A stretch of DNA of 64,000 bases from Verrucomicrobium sp. (GTDB taxonomy: Bacteria; Verrucomicrobiota; Verrucomicrobiia; Methylacidiphilales; GAS474), in the NCBI GenBank assembly GCA_028283855.1, contig JAPWJX010000003.1, forward strand, positions 868,001-932,000, in the 5' to 3' direction. This document shows positions 17,823 to 25,876 of the stretch, piece by piece (the stretch's first letter is position 1; the number at the start of each line of letters is the position of its first letter). Both the position numbers and the translations under genes were made by a program. The notes beneath the pieces were generated by a model. That model saw only the letters and a list, made by a program, of their open reading frames with translations. It was not told the DNA's origin and searched no databases.

Positions 17823-18502
17823 ACCAAGAGCCGATTCCCCTCTGGCGCATCGCCGCCGCCGCCCTCCTGGGCGCGGCGGCGCTGGCGCTTTGCCTTCTCG
17901 CTCCCGCCTCCCACGGGCAGACGGTCGCGGGCGTCGTCCTCGACCTGCCCTACCGCGTCGGCTCCTGGCTCGGCCTCGACCAGGCCATTTCGCCCTCCGA
18001 ACTCTCCATCCTGCCCGCCGACACCGGCTTCGCGCGGAAGGAATACCTCTCCGGCGCCGGGGACTCGATCGTCTGCTCCATCGTCCTGGCCGGCGCGGAG
18101 AAGCGGAGCATCCACCGGCCGGAAATCTGCCTGCCCGGCCAGGGCTGGACCGTGCGGGCCAGCCAGGTCGTCCCCGTGCCGCTCCGTTCCGGCCGGACGC
18201 TGCGCGTCATGTGCCTGACCATGACGCACCCCGCCGCCTTGTCCGACGGGCGGAAAATCGAAATCCCGGCCTATTACCTTTACTGGTTCGTGGGCGACGG
18301 CGTGACAACCCCGAGCCACTGGCGCCGCATCTGGCTGACCAGCTGGGACCGTATCCTTCACCACGTCAACCACCGCTGGGCCTATGTCTCCGTCTACTCC
18401 ACCATCCGTCCCGGCGGGAAGGACGCCGTGCAGACGCTGGAAATGCTCCGCCAATTCATCGCCGCCGCGGCGCCGGGCTTCCAGAAGTCAGAGCGGCAGT
18501 AG
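17819..18502 (+). CDS. EpsI family exosortase-associated protein
   Basis: 227 residues. An N-terminal hydrophobic signal or anchor (WRIAAAALLGAAALALCLLA) is followed by the EpsI domain, recognisable from the LPYRVGSWLG opening, SIHRPEICLPGQGWTV, PAYYLYWFVGDG and NHRWAYVSVYSTI. EpsI-domain proteins accompany exosortases, either fused to the C-terminus or, as here, encoded separately; they are probably periplasmic and their biochemical task is unproven. Translation is coupled to the WecG-like gene through an ATGA overlap. The last 15 bases overlap the convergent GT4-GT9 gene. Confidence 0.88.
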   Translation: MNQEPIPLWRIAAAALLGAAALALCLLAPASHGQTVAGVVLDLPYRVGSWLGLDQAISPSELSILPADTGFARKEYLSGAGDSIVCSIVLAGAEKRSIHRPEICLPGQGWTVRASQVVPVPLRSGRTLRVMCLTMTHPAALSDGRKIEIPAYYLYWFVGDGVTTPSHWRRIWLTSWDRILHHVNHRWAYVSVYSTIRPGGKDAVQTLEMLRQFIAAAAPGFQKSERQ

Positions 18503-20704
18503 CGAGTCGAGCGCCGCGACGACCGCCGCCGCGGGCGTGCGGCGAATGCAGCCGACGTGGCCCAGCGGGCACGGCTCCGCGCCGCAGGGGGCGCAGGGGA
18601 CCTCCGTCACCAGGTAGCGCTCTCCCGGCGCATAGGCTCCCATGAGCTGGCGGTGTTCCCGCCCGTGGCCCAGGACGACGCAGGGGACGCCCAGCGCGGC
18701 GGCGACGTGCCGCGCGCCGGTGTCGACGCCCGCCACCGCCCGGGCGGCCCCGATCAGGCGGAAGAGCCCGGGCAAATCGGTCTTGCCCGCGAGGTTGGCG
18801 ATTTCCGGGTGGGCGGCGCGCAGCGCCTCGGCGGCTTCCCGCTGCCCGGCCGAGCCGACGAGGGCGGCGGAAAGGCCCCGGGCCCGGAGGTGGTCAAAGA
18901 GCGCGCGCCAGCCTTCCTCCGTCCAGACCTTGCTGTGCTGGGCGAAGGGAACCAGCACCACGTCATAGCGTCGGGGCGGCGGCACCGGCGCGACGAGCTC
19001 CGGCCAGCGGAGGGGGCCGGCGGTGGTCCCCGCGAAGGCGGCGATGAGGTTCAAATGGTATTGGGCCACCCGCCCCCGGCCCTCCGGAAAATAGGCGTGG
19101 GTCAGGAGCGCCTGGGTCCCCTTGTCCGCGCCGCCGACGCGGCGCGGGATGCCGCAGAGGAAGGCGGCCAGGAGGGCGGGCAGGTCGGGCCGGGTGATGC
19201 GGTGGAAGATGGCGGTGTCATAGCCCCCGGCGCGGAAGAGCGCTGTCCAGGCGCGGACCTGGGAGAGGAAGGGGAGGCTTTCCTCCGGCGGCTCCAGGAC
19301 GGCGTCGAGCGCCGCGTGGAGGTCGAGGGAGTCGTGATAGCGCTGCTGGAGGGCCACCGTCACGTGGCAGCCGGGAAAGGCGTCGCGGAAGGCGAGGAGC
19401 GCGGGCACGCTCATGAGAAAGTCCCCGAGGTGGGCGCGGCTGACGAAGACGGCGCGCCGGGAAACGGGCGCGCTGTCCTTGCGCCTCCAGGCGCGCAGGA
19501 GGGCCTTCAGCGGGAAAAGAAGCAGCACTAGAACCGCCAGCGCGTAATGGATCGCCCACCCCAGGGGCAGCTGCCCGCGCCGGGGCAGGATCAGGCGGGG
19601 AAAAAGCAGGCGCCGCCAGCCGCGCCACGTCCGGCGCCAGGGGGTGGTTGGGGAAATGAGGTTGAGAAGGTGGCTTTCGAATTGGTGGCCGATCTCCTCC
19701 CATGTTCGCGTTTTCGCAAATGCCCGCCCGTGCTTCCCCATGTCCCGCAGGATTTCCGGATTTTTCCAGAGCGCTTCCATTCGGCGGGCCAAGTCCGCGG
19801 CGTTCCCCTTTTGAAAGGCTTGGCCAAATCCGTTTTGGACCGTGTAGGCCAGCTCGGGAATGTTGGAAACGAGGACCCCTTTGCCGCAGGCCGCCGCTTC
19901 TGTCATGGAAACGGGCTCGCCTTCAAAGCGCGAGGGGAGCACGACAAAGCGGCTTTCCGCGAGGAACCGAAACTTTGATTCCTCGTCCAGGTGCCCCACG
20001 TGCTTTACGTGGGGTAGGCCGGACAGCGCCGCCTGCAGGCGCTCCAGGCCGGGGCCCTGCCCGGCGATGCGCACGGGCAGTCCGGTGAGCGCCGCGGCCT
20101 TCAGGAGGAGGTCGAGGCCCTTTTGGTTGAAGTCGAGCCGCCCAAGGAAAGCGATGTAGTCGCCGGAAGTGGAGGGCAGGGTTAGGGCGGTGCTTTCGAC
20201 CCCTTGAGGGATGAGGGCGCCGCGATTTTTATGGCGGCGCAGAAGCGCCGTGCCGACGAAGATCCGGTGGCGGAAAAAGCGCGGGTATATCTTTTCGATC
20301 AGCCAGAGCGCCGGGCTTAAAAGAGGGTGGCGCCTCAGGAATGCCGTGCCGAAGTGGTTTTGGATTTGCAGGGCCGCGGGTGGCCGGGCCAAGAAAGAAA
20401 ACGTGGGCGCGTAAGGGGAAAAGTCCTCCACGATCACATCCGCATCGCTGGAGAATTCAGCCAGACGGCTCAGGACGACCAGCGCATAGCGCGCGGAGCG
20501 CAGGAGGGACGCTTTGCCGACGAAGGTCATGCGCAGGCCGAGTTCGGGCGGAAGCCCTTCGCAGCCGGGAAACCAGCCGGCTACCCAATGGACGGAGTGG
20601 CCGCGAGAGGTCAGGAATCGCGCCAGGCGCTGCATGCGCAGGGCGCCTCCTCCGCCTAGCCTGGGATTGGCTGGATGATCGGGCAGGAGCAGGAGGAGGC
20701 GCAT
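18488..20704 (-). CDS. Two-domain glycosyltransferase: GT4 fused through a membrane segment to GT9 (heptosyltransferase-like)
   Basis: 738 residues from ATG 20704; in-frame sequence further upstream has a non-coding character. Residues 1-350 are a GT4 enzyme: LPDHPANPRLGGGGALR start, FLGRLDFNQKGLDLLLKA, and the donor-binding loop LPSRFEGEPVSMTEAAACG (258-274). Residues 383-400 are strongly hydrophobic (ALAVLVLLLFPLK). From about 417 to the end is a complete GT9 domain: FVSRAHLGDFLMSVPAL, VPFAQHSKVWTEEGWRALFDHL, VAGVDTGARHVAAALGVPC and the C-terminal Cys cluster CAPCGAEPCPLGHVGC. Two successive sugar additions by one membrane-bound chain are plausible. It is co-transcribed with the polymerase-like gene 8 bases upstream. 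Donors and acceptors are unknown. Confidence 0.87.
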   Translation of the reverse strand: MRLLLLLPDHPANPRLGGGGALRMQRLARFLTSRGHSVHWVAGWFPGCEGLPPELGLRMTFVGKASLLRSARYALVVLSRLAEFSSDADVIVEDFSPYAPTFSFLARPPAALQIQNHFGTAFLRRHPLLSPALWLIEKIYPRFFRHRIFVGTALLRRHKNRGALIPQGVESTALTLPSTSGDYIAFLGRLDFNQKGLDLLLKAAALTGLPVRIAGQGPGLERLQAALSGLPHVKHVGHLDEESKFRFLAESRFVVLPSRFEGEPVSMTEAAACGKGVLVSNIPELAYTVQNGFGQAFQKGNAADLARRMEALWKNPEILRDMGKHGRAFAKTRTWEEIGHQFESHLLNLISPTTPWRRTWRGWRRLLFPRLILPRRGQLPLGWAIHYALAVLVLLLFPLKALLRAWRRKDSAPVSRRAVFVSRAHLGDFLMSVPALLAFRDAFPGCHVTVALQQRYHDSLDLHAALDAVLEPPEESLPFLSQVRAWTALFRAGGYDTAIFHRITRPDLPALLAAFLCGIPRRVGGADKGTQALLTHAYFPEGRGRVAQYHLNLIAAFAGTTAGPLRWPELVAPVPPPRRYDVVLVPFAQHSKVWTEEGWRALFDHLRARGLSAALVGSAGQREAAEALRAAHPEIANLAGKTDLPGLFRLIGAARAVAGVDTGARHVAAALGVPCVVLGHGREHRQLMGAYAPGERYLVTEVPCAPCGAEPCPLGHVGCIRRTPAAAVVAALDSLLPL

Positions 20705-20712
20705 GGGGGGGG

Positions 20713-22173
20713 TTAGCTCGAGGCCGTGCTTTGCTTCCTCTCCCGCGCCCGGTCCTGCAGGTAAAAAACAGCCACGGCGGCCACTGCCAATTCCGGAGAG
20801 GGAGGGTCGCCCTGGAAGTAGCAGATGAGGAACCATTGCAGCGGCAGGCAGAAGCCGAGGAAAGCGAGGGGACGTCCCAGGTCATCCCTCCACGCGATCG
20901 CGGACAAGCGCCAAAGCTGCACAAAGCACCAGCCGAAGAGGGTCAGCTCGCACAGTGCTCCAACCAGCCCCAGGACGCCCAAAGCGTTCCAGAGGCCCGA
21001 CTCGTAGTTGCCGGAATCGGCGGCGGCGTAGAGCATGCGATGCAGGCGCCAGGTGGAATCGGCCTCCTTGAAGACGGTCCAGTCGTAAGGGCGGGCCCCC
21101 TCGCCGAAGAGGAAGGAGCGGGGATCGTGAGTCCAGCGCTGATAGCCGATTTGCTGGAGTCCGAGGTGCCATTCGTCGCTGCTTTGGTTTTCCCGCTGGG
21201 CCCAGCTGGCGGCTTTCTTGACGATGAGCCCGGAGGCGGAGCGGCGGGCGCGCTCCGGAAGGGAGTCGATGATGTGGGGGTTGAGGTTGATCCAAAGGAG
21301 GCCCCCCGCAATGACGCAGCCGGCCAATCCGAGGAGGATCCAGCGCCGGGCATACAAGGCGGCAAAAAGAAAGGAGAGGAGCGCGCAAGCCATGACCACG
21401 CGGCCGCCGCCGACGACGACCGCGACTGTGCCTAAAAGAAGGAGCAAATTGTGCAGCGGCAAAAGAAGGGGGCGCCGTCGCTCCATGAGCAGGGCTAAGG
21501 AGAATTGCACCAGCCCCAGGCCGGACCAGCGCAGGTCGAAGCTGTCCCCTAAGCCTGCGGAACCGGCGAAGACGAAGTTGACGCCCGGCAGATAGAGGAT
21601 GGTGGGCCAGAAAAAGGCGGCCAAACCGAAAAAGACACGCAATGTGTAGGCGGCCTCCACGGCGTACAGGGTCCAGCGGAAGTGAGTCGTGTTGCCGAAG
21701 CGGTAGAAGAGCAGGACGAATAGGGGGCCCCAGGCGGCCTTGAAATAAGAGCGGGCGATGGAGCCTAGGGAGACAAGGTCGTGATGCGGGGAGCGGAGCA
21801 GGGACCAGCAGGCGTGCCCGCCCAAATAAAGGAGGAATCCCAGCAGAAGGAAGAAGGGGGCCCGGCGCCCATGAAAAAACGGGGCGCGGTTGAGGGCCAG
21901 GGCCGGAATGATGGCCGCGATTCCGGCGGCCAGGCCCGCCTCATAAGTGTTTACTTTGAACCCGAAGTAGAAGACCCCGCCAAAGCCGAGGCCGAAGAAA
22001 AGCGGCAGCCACCAAAACCGGTAGCCCAGGATCATCCAGAGCAGGCCGCCGGCGAAGAGGGAGAAGTAGAGGAATCCGGAAAGGCCGCTCTCTCCCACCG
22101 TGTCGGCAAAATAGATTGTCAGGGCCGCGCCGCAGGCATAAATAAGGCCCGTTATAAACCGGAAGGGGAGCAT
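20713..22173 (-). CDS. O-antigen polymerase/ligase-like membrane protein (Wzy/WaaL type)
   Basis: 486 residues. ATG 22173 is preferred over the GTG at 22200 because GAGGAG stands at the right distance before it. About eleven to twelve membrane helices are visible, with a large loop in the second half (WAQRENQSSDEWHLGLQQIG to SGNYESGLWNALG) between helices. This topology, with Arg pairs near the loop and the AVVVGGGRVVMACALL segment, is that of O-antigen polymerases and ligases, which join undecaprenyl-linked sugar units in the periplasm or transfer them to an acceptor. Sequence in this family is poorly conserved, so polymerase versus ligase cannot be decided. Neighbouring transferases and a flippase support the role. 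Confidence 0.72.
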   Translation of the reverse strand: MLPFRFITGLIYACGAALTIYFADTVGESGLSGFLYFSLFAGGLLWMILGYRFWWLPLFFGLGFGGVFYFGFKVNTYEAGLAAGIAAIIPALALNRAPFFHGRRAPFFLLLGFLLYLGGHACWSLLRSPHHDLVSLGSIARSYFKAAWGPLFVLLFYRFGNTTHFRWTLYAVEAAYTLRVFFGLAAFFWPTILYLPGVNFVFAGSAGLGDSFDLRWSGLGLVQFSLALLMERRRPLLLPLHNLLLLLGTVAVVVGGGRVVMACALLSFLFAALYARRWILLGLAGCVIAGGLLWINLNPHIIDSLPERARRSASGLIVKKAASWAQRENQSSDEWHLGLQQIGYQRWTHDPRSFLFGEGARPYDWTVFKEADSTWRLHRMLYAAADSGNYESGLWNALGVLGLVGALCELTLFGWCFVQLWRLSAIAWRDDLGRPLAFLGFCLPLQWFLICYFQGDPPSPELAVAAVAVFYLQDRARERKQSTASS

Positions 22174-22191
22174 CCTCTTCTCCTCGGCGGA

Positions 22192-23319
22192 GTGAGCCAC
22201 TTAATCAAGAAATCCTTTCAGCGTAAAGGCAACTATTGGCTGGCCGCCGCGTCGGAGGCGCTGGGGCCGGTTTTACGTGCCTGGGCTGAGACGCGTGCGG
22301 GAGCCCCCTCCGCGCCGGAGAGCTGGCGCAAGGGCCTGCTGCTGGGAGCCGGCCATATCGGCGACGTTCTCTACCGCACGGGTTCCCTGCCCGACTTGGC
22401 GCGGGCGTTTCCCCAATGCCGGTGGTTTTTTGCCGCGCCTTGGCCCGCTCGGGAGGTTTTGGGGGGCAACCCCTTCTTGGCCGGCGTGGTTCCCCTGCGG
22501 GATGAATTGTCCCGCCTGCCATGGCGGGAGCTGGTCGACTTAATCCGCGCGGAAGAGCCCGATGTGGTGATCGGCTATGACGGGGGGAGCTATTGGCGGC
22601 ATCTGTTGGCCGCTTGCGCGGCGGGCGTTCCGAACCGTGTCGGCTTTTCTCATAAGGGATTCTCCAGTCTTTTGACCCGCCCGATCCAAATGCGCTTCCC
22701 CACTCCCTACGCGTGGAGCTTTCGCGATCTGGTTTCCCAGCTGACGGACCGAGCGCTGGGGCATGACGGGCGGCCGCAAGTGTTTCCCGCCCCGGGCGAC
22801 GAGGAAGCCGCCGCGGCCCTTTTCCACCGGCTTGGATTGGAGGAAAAAACGCCGATCGTTGTTTGCTCCATGTTTTCTCGCAGGCCTTATGAGGCATATG
22901 CGGCGGAGCATTACCTGCAATCCCTGCGCCTGGCCCGGCATCGGCGGCGTTTTCACGCCGTTTTTGTCGGTGCGGCGGAGGAGCGGGAGGCGCTGTGCGA
23001 GGTGGTGAAGGGGTGCGGGGTGGAATACAGCGTGATAGCGGGGGAGCTGGGATTGCGGGCGCTCTATTGCTTTCTGCGGCGATGCTCCGCCGCTTTCACG
23101 ATGGATTCCGGTGTGCGCCATCTAGCCAATGCCGCTGCCATCCCGGTGATTTTCGCCCGCAGCCGCAACGTGCAGGAGGTCGAGGCTGGCCCCTATTGCC
23201 GCACGGAAGAGGATGTTGCGCCGCCTGGGGGAAGCATTCCCCGCAGGGCGTTGACGCCCGCCGTGCTTAGCTTTGACCATGCGCGGGCGGCGGAGCGGCT
23301 TGTCTCCGTCCTGGGGTAG
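22192..23319 (+). CDS. GT9 family glycosyltransferase (heptosyltransferase-like)
   Basis: About 375 residues from a GTG at 22192, with GGCGGA just in front; the start is uncertain because the divergent polymerase-like gene begins 19 bases away. GT9 landmarks are GLLLGAGHIGDVLYRTGSLP near the N-terminus, PDVVIGYDGG, GVPNRVGFSHKG, and the C-terminal FTMDSGVRHLANAAAIPVI, where ADP-heptose enzymes carry 'DSGPxHlA'. The usual Pro/Gly after DSG is Val here. It is the only plus-strand gene inside a run of minus-strand polysaccharide genes. It probably adds a heptose or similar sugar to a lipid-linked glycan in the cytoplasm. Confidence 0.8.
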   Translation: MSHLIKKSFQRKGNYWLAAASEALGPVLRAWAETRAGAPSAPESWRKGLLLGAGHIGDVLYRTGSLPDLARAFPQCRWFFAAPWPAREVLGGNPFLAGVVPLRDELSRLPWRELVDLIRAEEPDVVIGYDGGSYWRHLLAACAAGVPNRVGFSHKGFSSLLTRPIQMRFPTPYAWSFRDLVSQLTDRALGHDGRPQVFPAPGDEEAAAALFHRLGLEEKTPIVVCSMFSRRPYEAYAAEHYLQSLRLARHRRRFHAVFVGAAEEREALCEVVKGCGVEYSVIAGELGLRALYCFLRRCSAAFTMDSGVRHLANAAAIPVIFARSRNVQEVEAGPYCRTEEDVAPPGGSIPRRALTPAVLSFDHARAAERLVSVLG

Positions 23320-23329
23320 CGGCGAAAAA

Positions 23330-24673
23330 TCAGGGTTTAAGCAGGGCCGCGTTGGAAAAGAGGCAGGGAAAATAGCGGTGCGGGGCAAGGCCCATGATTC
23401 GCATGCCTTGGGCGACGATCCACCAGTTATTGAAGGCGGCTTGGACGGCCAATGGCCCCAGGATAAGCCCCCAAACGCCGAAGCGGGAGGCTAGCATGAA
23501 CGCGGCCCCGCAACTGATCGCGCCGGAGAGGAGCAGGGGAAGAAAGAAGGAGTTCCGATTGAGGCAGACGCCCAGGCTTTCAAACTGGGATTGGTGCAGA
23601 TAGAGCAGAAGATAAAGCGCCAGCGTCCCCAGGGGGGCGAGGGATAGGAGGGGTGTTTTAGCGTGAATGAGGGTAAGCAGGGGAGGGCCGGCCGCCGCGA
23701 GTGCCGTTGTGAACAAAATCATCGTGGCCAGGAGAAGCCGCAGCCTGGAGAAAAAGAGGCGGCGCAGGGCGGGCAGATCGGAGGCGTAAAGCGGGGCGTA
23801 AAGGGGTTGCTTGACCTCCATCCAAAGCCCGGCGGCCTGGGAGCCCAGGAGGAGGATTTGCATGGTCAATCCATAGGAGGCGATGGTCGACAGGGGGAGC
23901 GAGGCGGAGCCGGCCAGAACCAAGGCGTTCAATCCCAGGTAAATGCCGGTTAGGTTGAGGAAAACCCGCCAGGAGGCGCTCCAGAGGGAAAAAAAGATGC
24001 GGCCTTCAAAGCGGCCCGGCTGGGCGGCGGCTTTCCGGACGTCGGGCTGTTGCCGGGAAAGCAAGAGCAGCACGAGAAGGGAGGTGGCGGTCATCAAGGT
24101 GTTCCCCCCAGCCAGGGCATAGAGCCCCCAACCGTGCAAAAGCCCATACCATGTTACGATGATTTGAATCCCTTGGCCCGCGGCCAGCGCCAGCTGCACG
24201 GAGCGCACCGCATTGAGGCCGAAGAAGAGCGCGCGGCGGAAATTGAGCGCGACCGTGAAGGCAAAAACCGGGCAGAAGAGGCTCCAGGCAAGCAGAACGG
24301 TGCGGGAGTGGGCGAGCGGGACGGTTTTCCATGCCAGCCACGCGCCGCCCCCTAGCGAAAGGCTCAGGAAGCAGCCGGCGGCCATCCAGCGGTAGAAGAC
24401 CCGGGCGGTATGGATGAGATCGGCCGGAGTGTGGCCGAAGAAGCCCGGGGTGTCGGGGTGGGCGCTTTGAGTCAGGGCACGGCCAAAGATGGGGCCGAAT
24501 CCCAAGTCGAAAAGGATGGTGAGGGGAAGGATGTTGAGGAAGAGATACCAAATACCCAGGGTGGAGGGGGTCAATCGCACCAAAAGCGGAAGGACGATCA
24601 GCGCGTTGAGAGCCCGCAATCCCAGGGAGAGGGTTCCCCACGCCACCGCGGAGCGCAGAAGCTTTCTTAACAT
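23330..24673 (-). CDS. Polysaccharide flippase-like membrane protein (Wzx/MVF-type)
   Basis: 447 residues with about twelve membrane helices evenly spread, starting MLRKLLRSAVAWGTLSLGLRALNALIVLPLLVRL, the typical first helix of oligosaccharide flippases where a basic start precedes a long hydrophobic run. FDLGFGPIFGRALTQ between helices 2 and 3 fits the family 'DlGl...' motif. Wzx proteins turn undecaprenyl-linked repeat units from the cytoplasmic to the periplasmic face, upstream of a Wzy polymerase such as the one 1.2 kb away. It overlaps the preceding GT9 gene by 7 bases. The substrate cannot be predicted. Confidence 0.8.
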   Translation of the reverse strand: MLRKLLRSAVAWGTLSLGLRALNALIVLPLLVRLTPSTLGIWYLFLNILPLTILFDLGFGPIFGRALTQSAHPDTPGFFGHTPADLIHTARVFYRWMAAGCFLSLSLGGGAWLAWKTVPLAHSRTVLLAWSLFCPVFAFTVALNFRRALFFGLNAVRSVQLALAAGQGIQIIVTWYGLLHGWGLYALAGGNTLMTATSLLVLLLLSRQQPDVRKAAAQPGRFEGRIFFSLWSASWRVFLNLTGIYLGLNALVLAGSASLPLSTIASYGLTMQILLLGSQAAGLWMEVKQPLYAPLYASDLPALRRLFFSRLRLLLATMILFTTALAAAGPPLLTLIHAKTPLLSLAPLGTLALYLLLYLHQSQFESLGVCLNRNSFFLPLLLSGAISCGAAFMLASRFGVWGLILGPLAVQAAFNNWWIVAQGMRIMGLAPHRYFPCLFSNAALLKP

Positions 24674-25668
24674 GCGGCTCCCGGCGTGCGGCTTGCGGCG
24701 CGCAGGGCCGCCTCAAAGAAATCTCGCAGATCGATTTTCCCCGCAAAGCGGCAATGGCTTCCGGCGGGCACGGCTTGGCAGGCTCCGGATGGCGCTTCCA
24801 TGGAGAAGCCGTTCGGGCGGGGATTGCCCCAAACGCGGGGAGAAACATCGGGGCGGGAGCAAAAAGGAGTCAGGGTGGGGACGCCCAGGGAAGCCGCCAT
24901 GTGCAGGGGGCCGGTGCTGGGAGAAATGAAGAGGGCGAGGGTCGGCAAAAGCCGCGCCATTTCCTCCAGGCTGAGGGCGCCGACTTGATTGGAGAGGCGG
25001 GGGTGGGTCAGGAGTTTGGGATCCCACTCCGCCAGGAGGTTCTTCTCGGAATCTGTTCCGGTCAGGACGATGTCCCAATCGGTTTCGTCCAAGAACCATC
25101 GCGCCAATGTCTGATAATCCATGGGGCCAAAGTTGCAGGCGTTGCCGCCGGAGCCGGGGTGAAGGGCGATGCGGTGCGGCGTCTCGAGCGGGGGGCTTTG
25201 GGGATAGATTTCGCTCTCAAGGCCTTGGGGGGGGGCTCCTAGGAGGCGGGCGCAATCCAGGAGAATATCGGCATACGGGCGGGGGCGATCAAGGATGCCG
25301 GAGCGCAGGCAGTGGTGAAAGGTAAGCCGTCCCCAGACTCCGCCCCACATAGCCACGCGGCACGATACGCCGGAGAAGAGGGAGACCAAGGGCAGCTGCC
25401 AAGGCCGGGCATGGGGAAGAATCAGGACGTCGTAACGGCCGGAGCGGATCCACCGGGCCAGCCGCAGCCAATGCCGCTTCCAGTCTCCGGCAACGGCTTG
25501 CAGGCCGTGAAGCGCCGCCAAATGGGGGTTGCCGGAAAAAAGCGGAAGCCAGGCATCCGGGAGAACCAGCTCAACGGCATGGCCCGCTTTGGCCAGGGAG
25601 CGGATTAGGGGGGTGGTCAGGATGGCGTCCCCCAGGTGATCGGTCCGGAGGATGAGGATGCGGGACAT
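24667..25668 (-). CDS. GT9 family glycosyltransferase (heptosyltransferase-like)
   Basis: 333 residues from ATG 25668 (MSRILILRTDHLGDAILTTPLIRSL), the textbook GT9 N-terminus with the RxDxLGD motif. Further landmarks are DVLILPHARPWQLP, RIALHPGSGGNACNFG, DIVLTGTDSEKNL, and the nucleotide-sugar site FISPSTGPLHMAASLGVPT. These enzymes transfer heptose from ADP-heptose during LPS core or glycan assembly at the inner membrane. It heads a two-gene minus-strand unit with the flippase, the coding regions overlapping by 7 bases. Among the three GT9 domains of this locus it is the most canonical. The exact sugar is unknown. Confidence 0.88.
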   Translation of the reverse strand: MSRILILRTDHLGDAILTTPLIRSLAKAGHAVELVLPDAWLPLFSGNPHLAALHGLQAVAGDWKRHWLRLARWIRSGRYDVLILPHARPWQLPLVSLFSGVSCRVAMWGGVWGRLTFHHCLRSGILDRPRPYADILLDCARLLGAPPQGLESEIYPQSPPLETPHRIALHPGSGGNACNFGPMDYQTLARWFLDETDWDIVLTGTDSEKNLLAEWDPKLLTHPRLSNQVGALSLEEMARLLPTLALFISPSTGPLHMAASLGVPTLTPFCSRPDVSPRVWGNPRPNGFSMEAPSGACQAVPAGSHCRFAGKIDLRDFFEAALRAASRTPGAAC

Positions 25669-25741
25669 GGGGGGCGCGCTTTCCGGGAAGGGATCATGTC
25701 CGGCAGGTATGCGGCTGCCAAGCAAACTCCTTGTTTTGGAT

Positions 25742-25770
25742 TTGCTCCGGCGTCGGGAGGGGCATAGGAT
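25742..25770 (+). promoter_or_regulatory. Promoter of tRNA-Lys
   Basis: TTGCTC (25742-25747), a 17-base spacer and TAGGAT (25765-25770); the tRNA begins 16 bases later. The -10 hexamer is identical to that proposed for the SRP RNA gene. Confidence 0.55.
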
Positions 25771-25785
25771 TCCGCGCTGCAGATC

Positions 25786-25857
25786 GGGCGGATAGCTCAA
25801 CGGTAGAGCAGGTGCCTTTTAAGCACTTGGTTGTGGGTTCGAATCCCTCTCCGCCCA
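25786..25857 (+). tRNA. tRNA-Lys (anticodon TTT)
   Basis: The cloverleaf folds by eye: acceptor GGGCGGA/TCCGCCC, D-arm GCTC/GAGC, anticodon stem GGTGC/GCACT with loop CTTTTAA (anticodon 25818-25820), and T-loop TTCGAAT. The second pair of the T-stem is a T-T mismatch. CCA is not encoded. Confidence 0.95.
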
Positions 25858-25876
25858 CTCTTTTCCTTTTTTCTCC

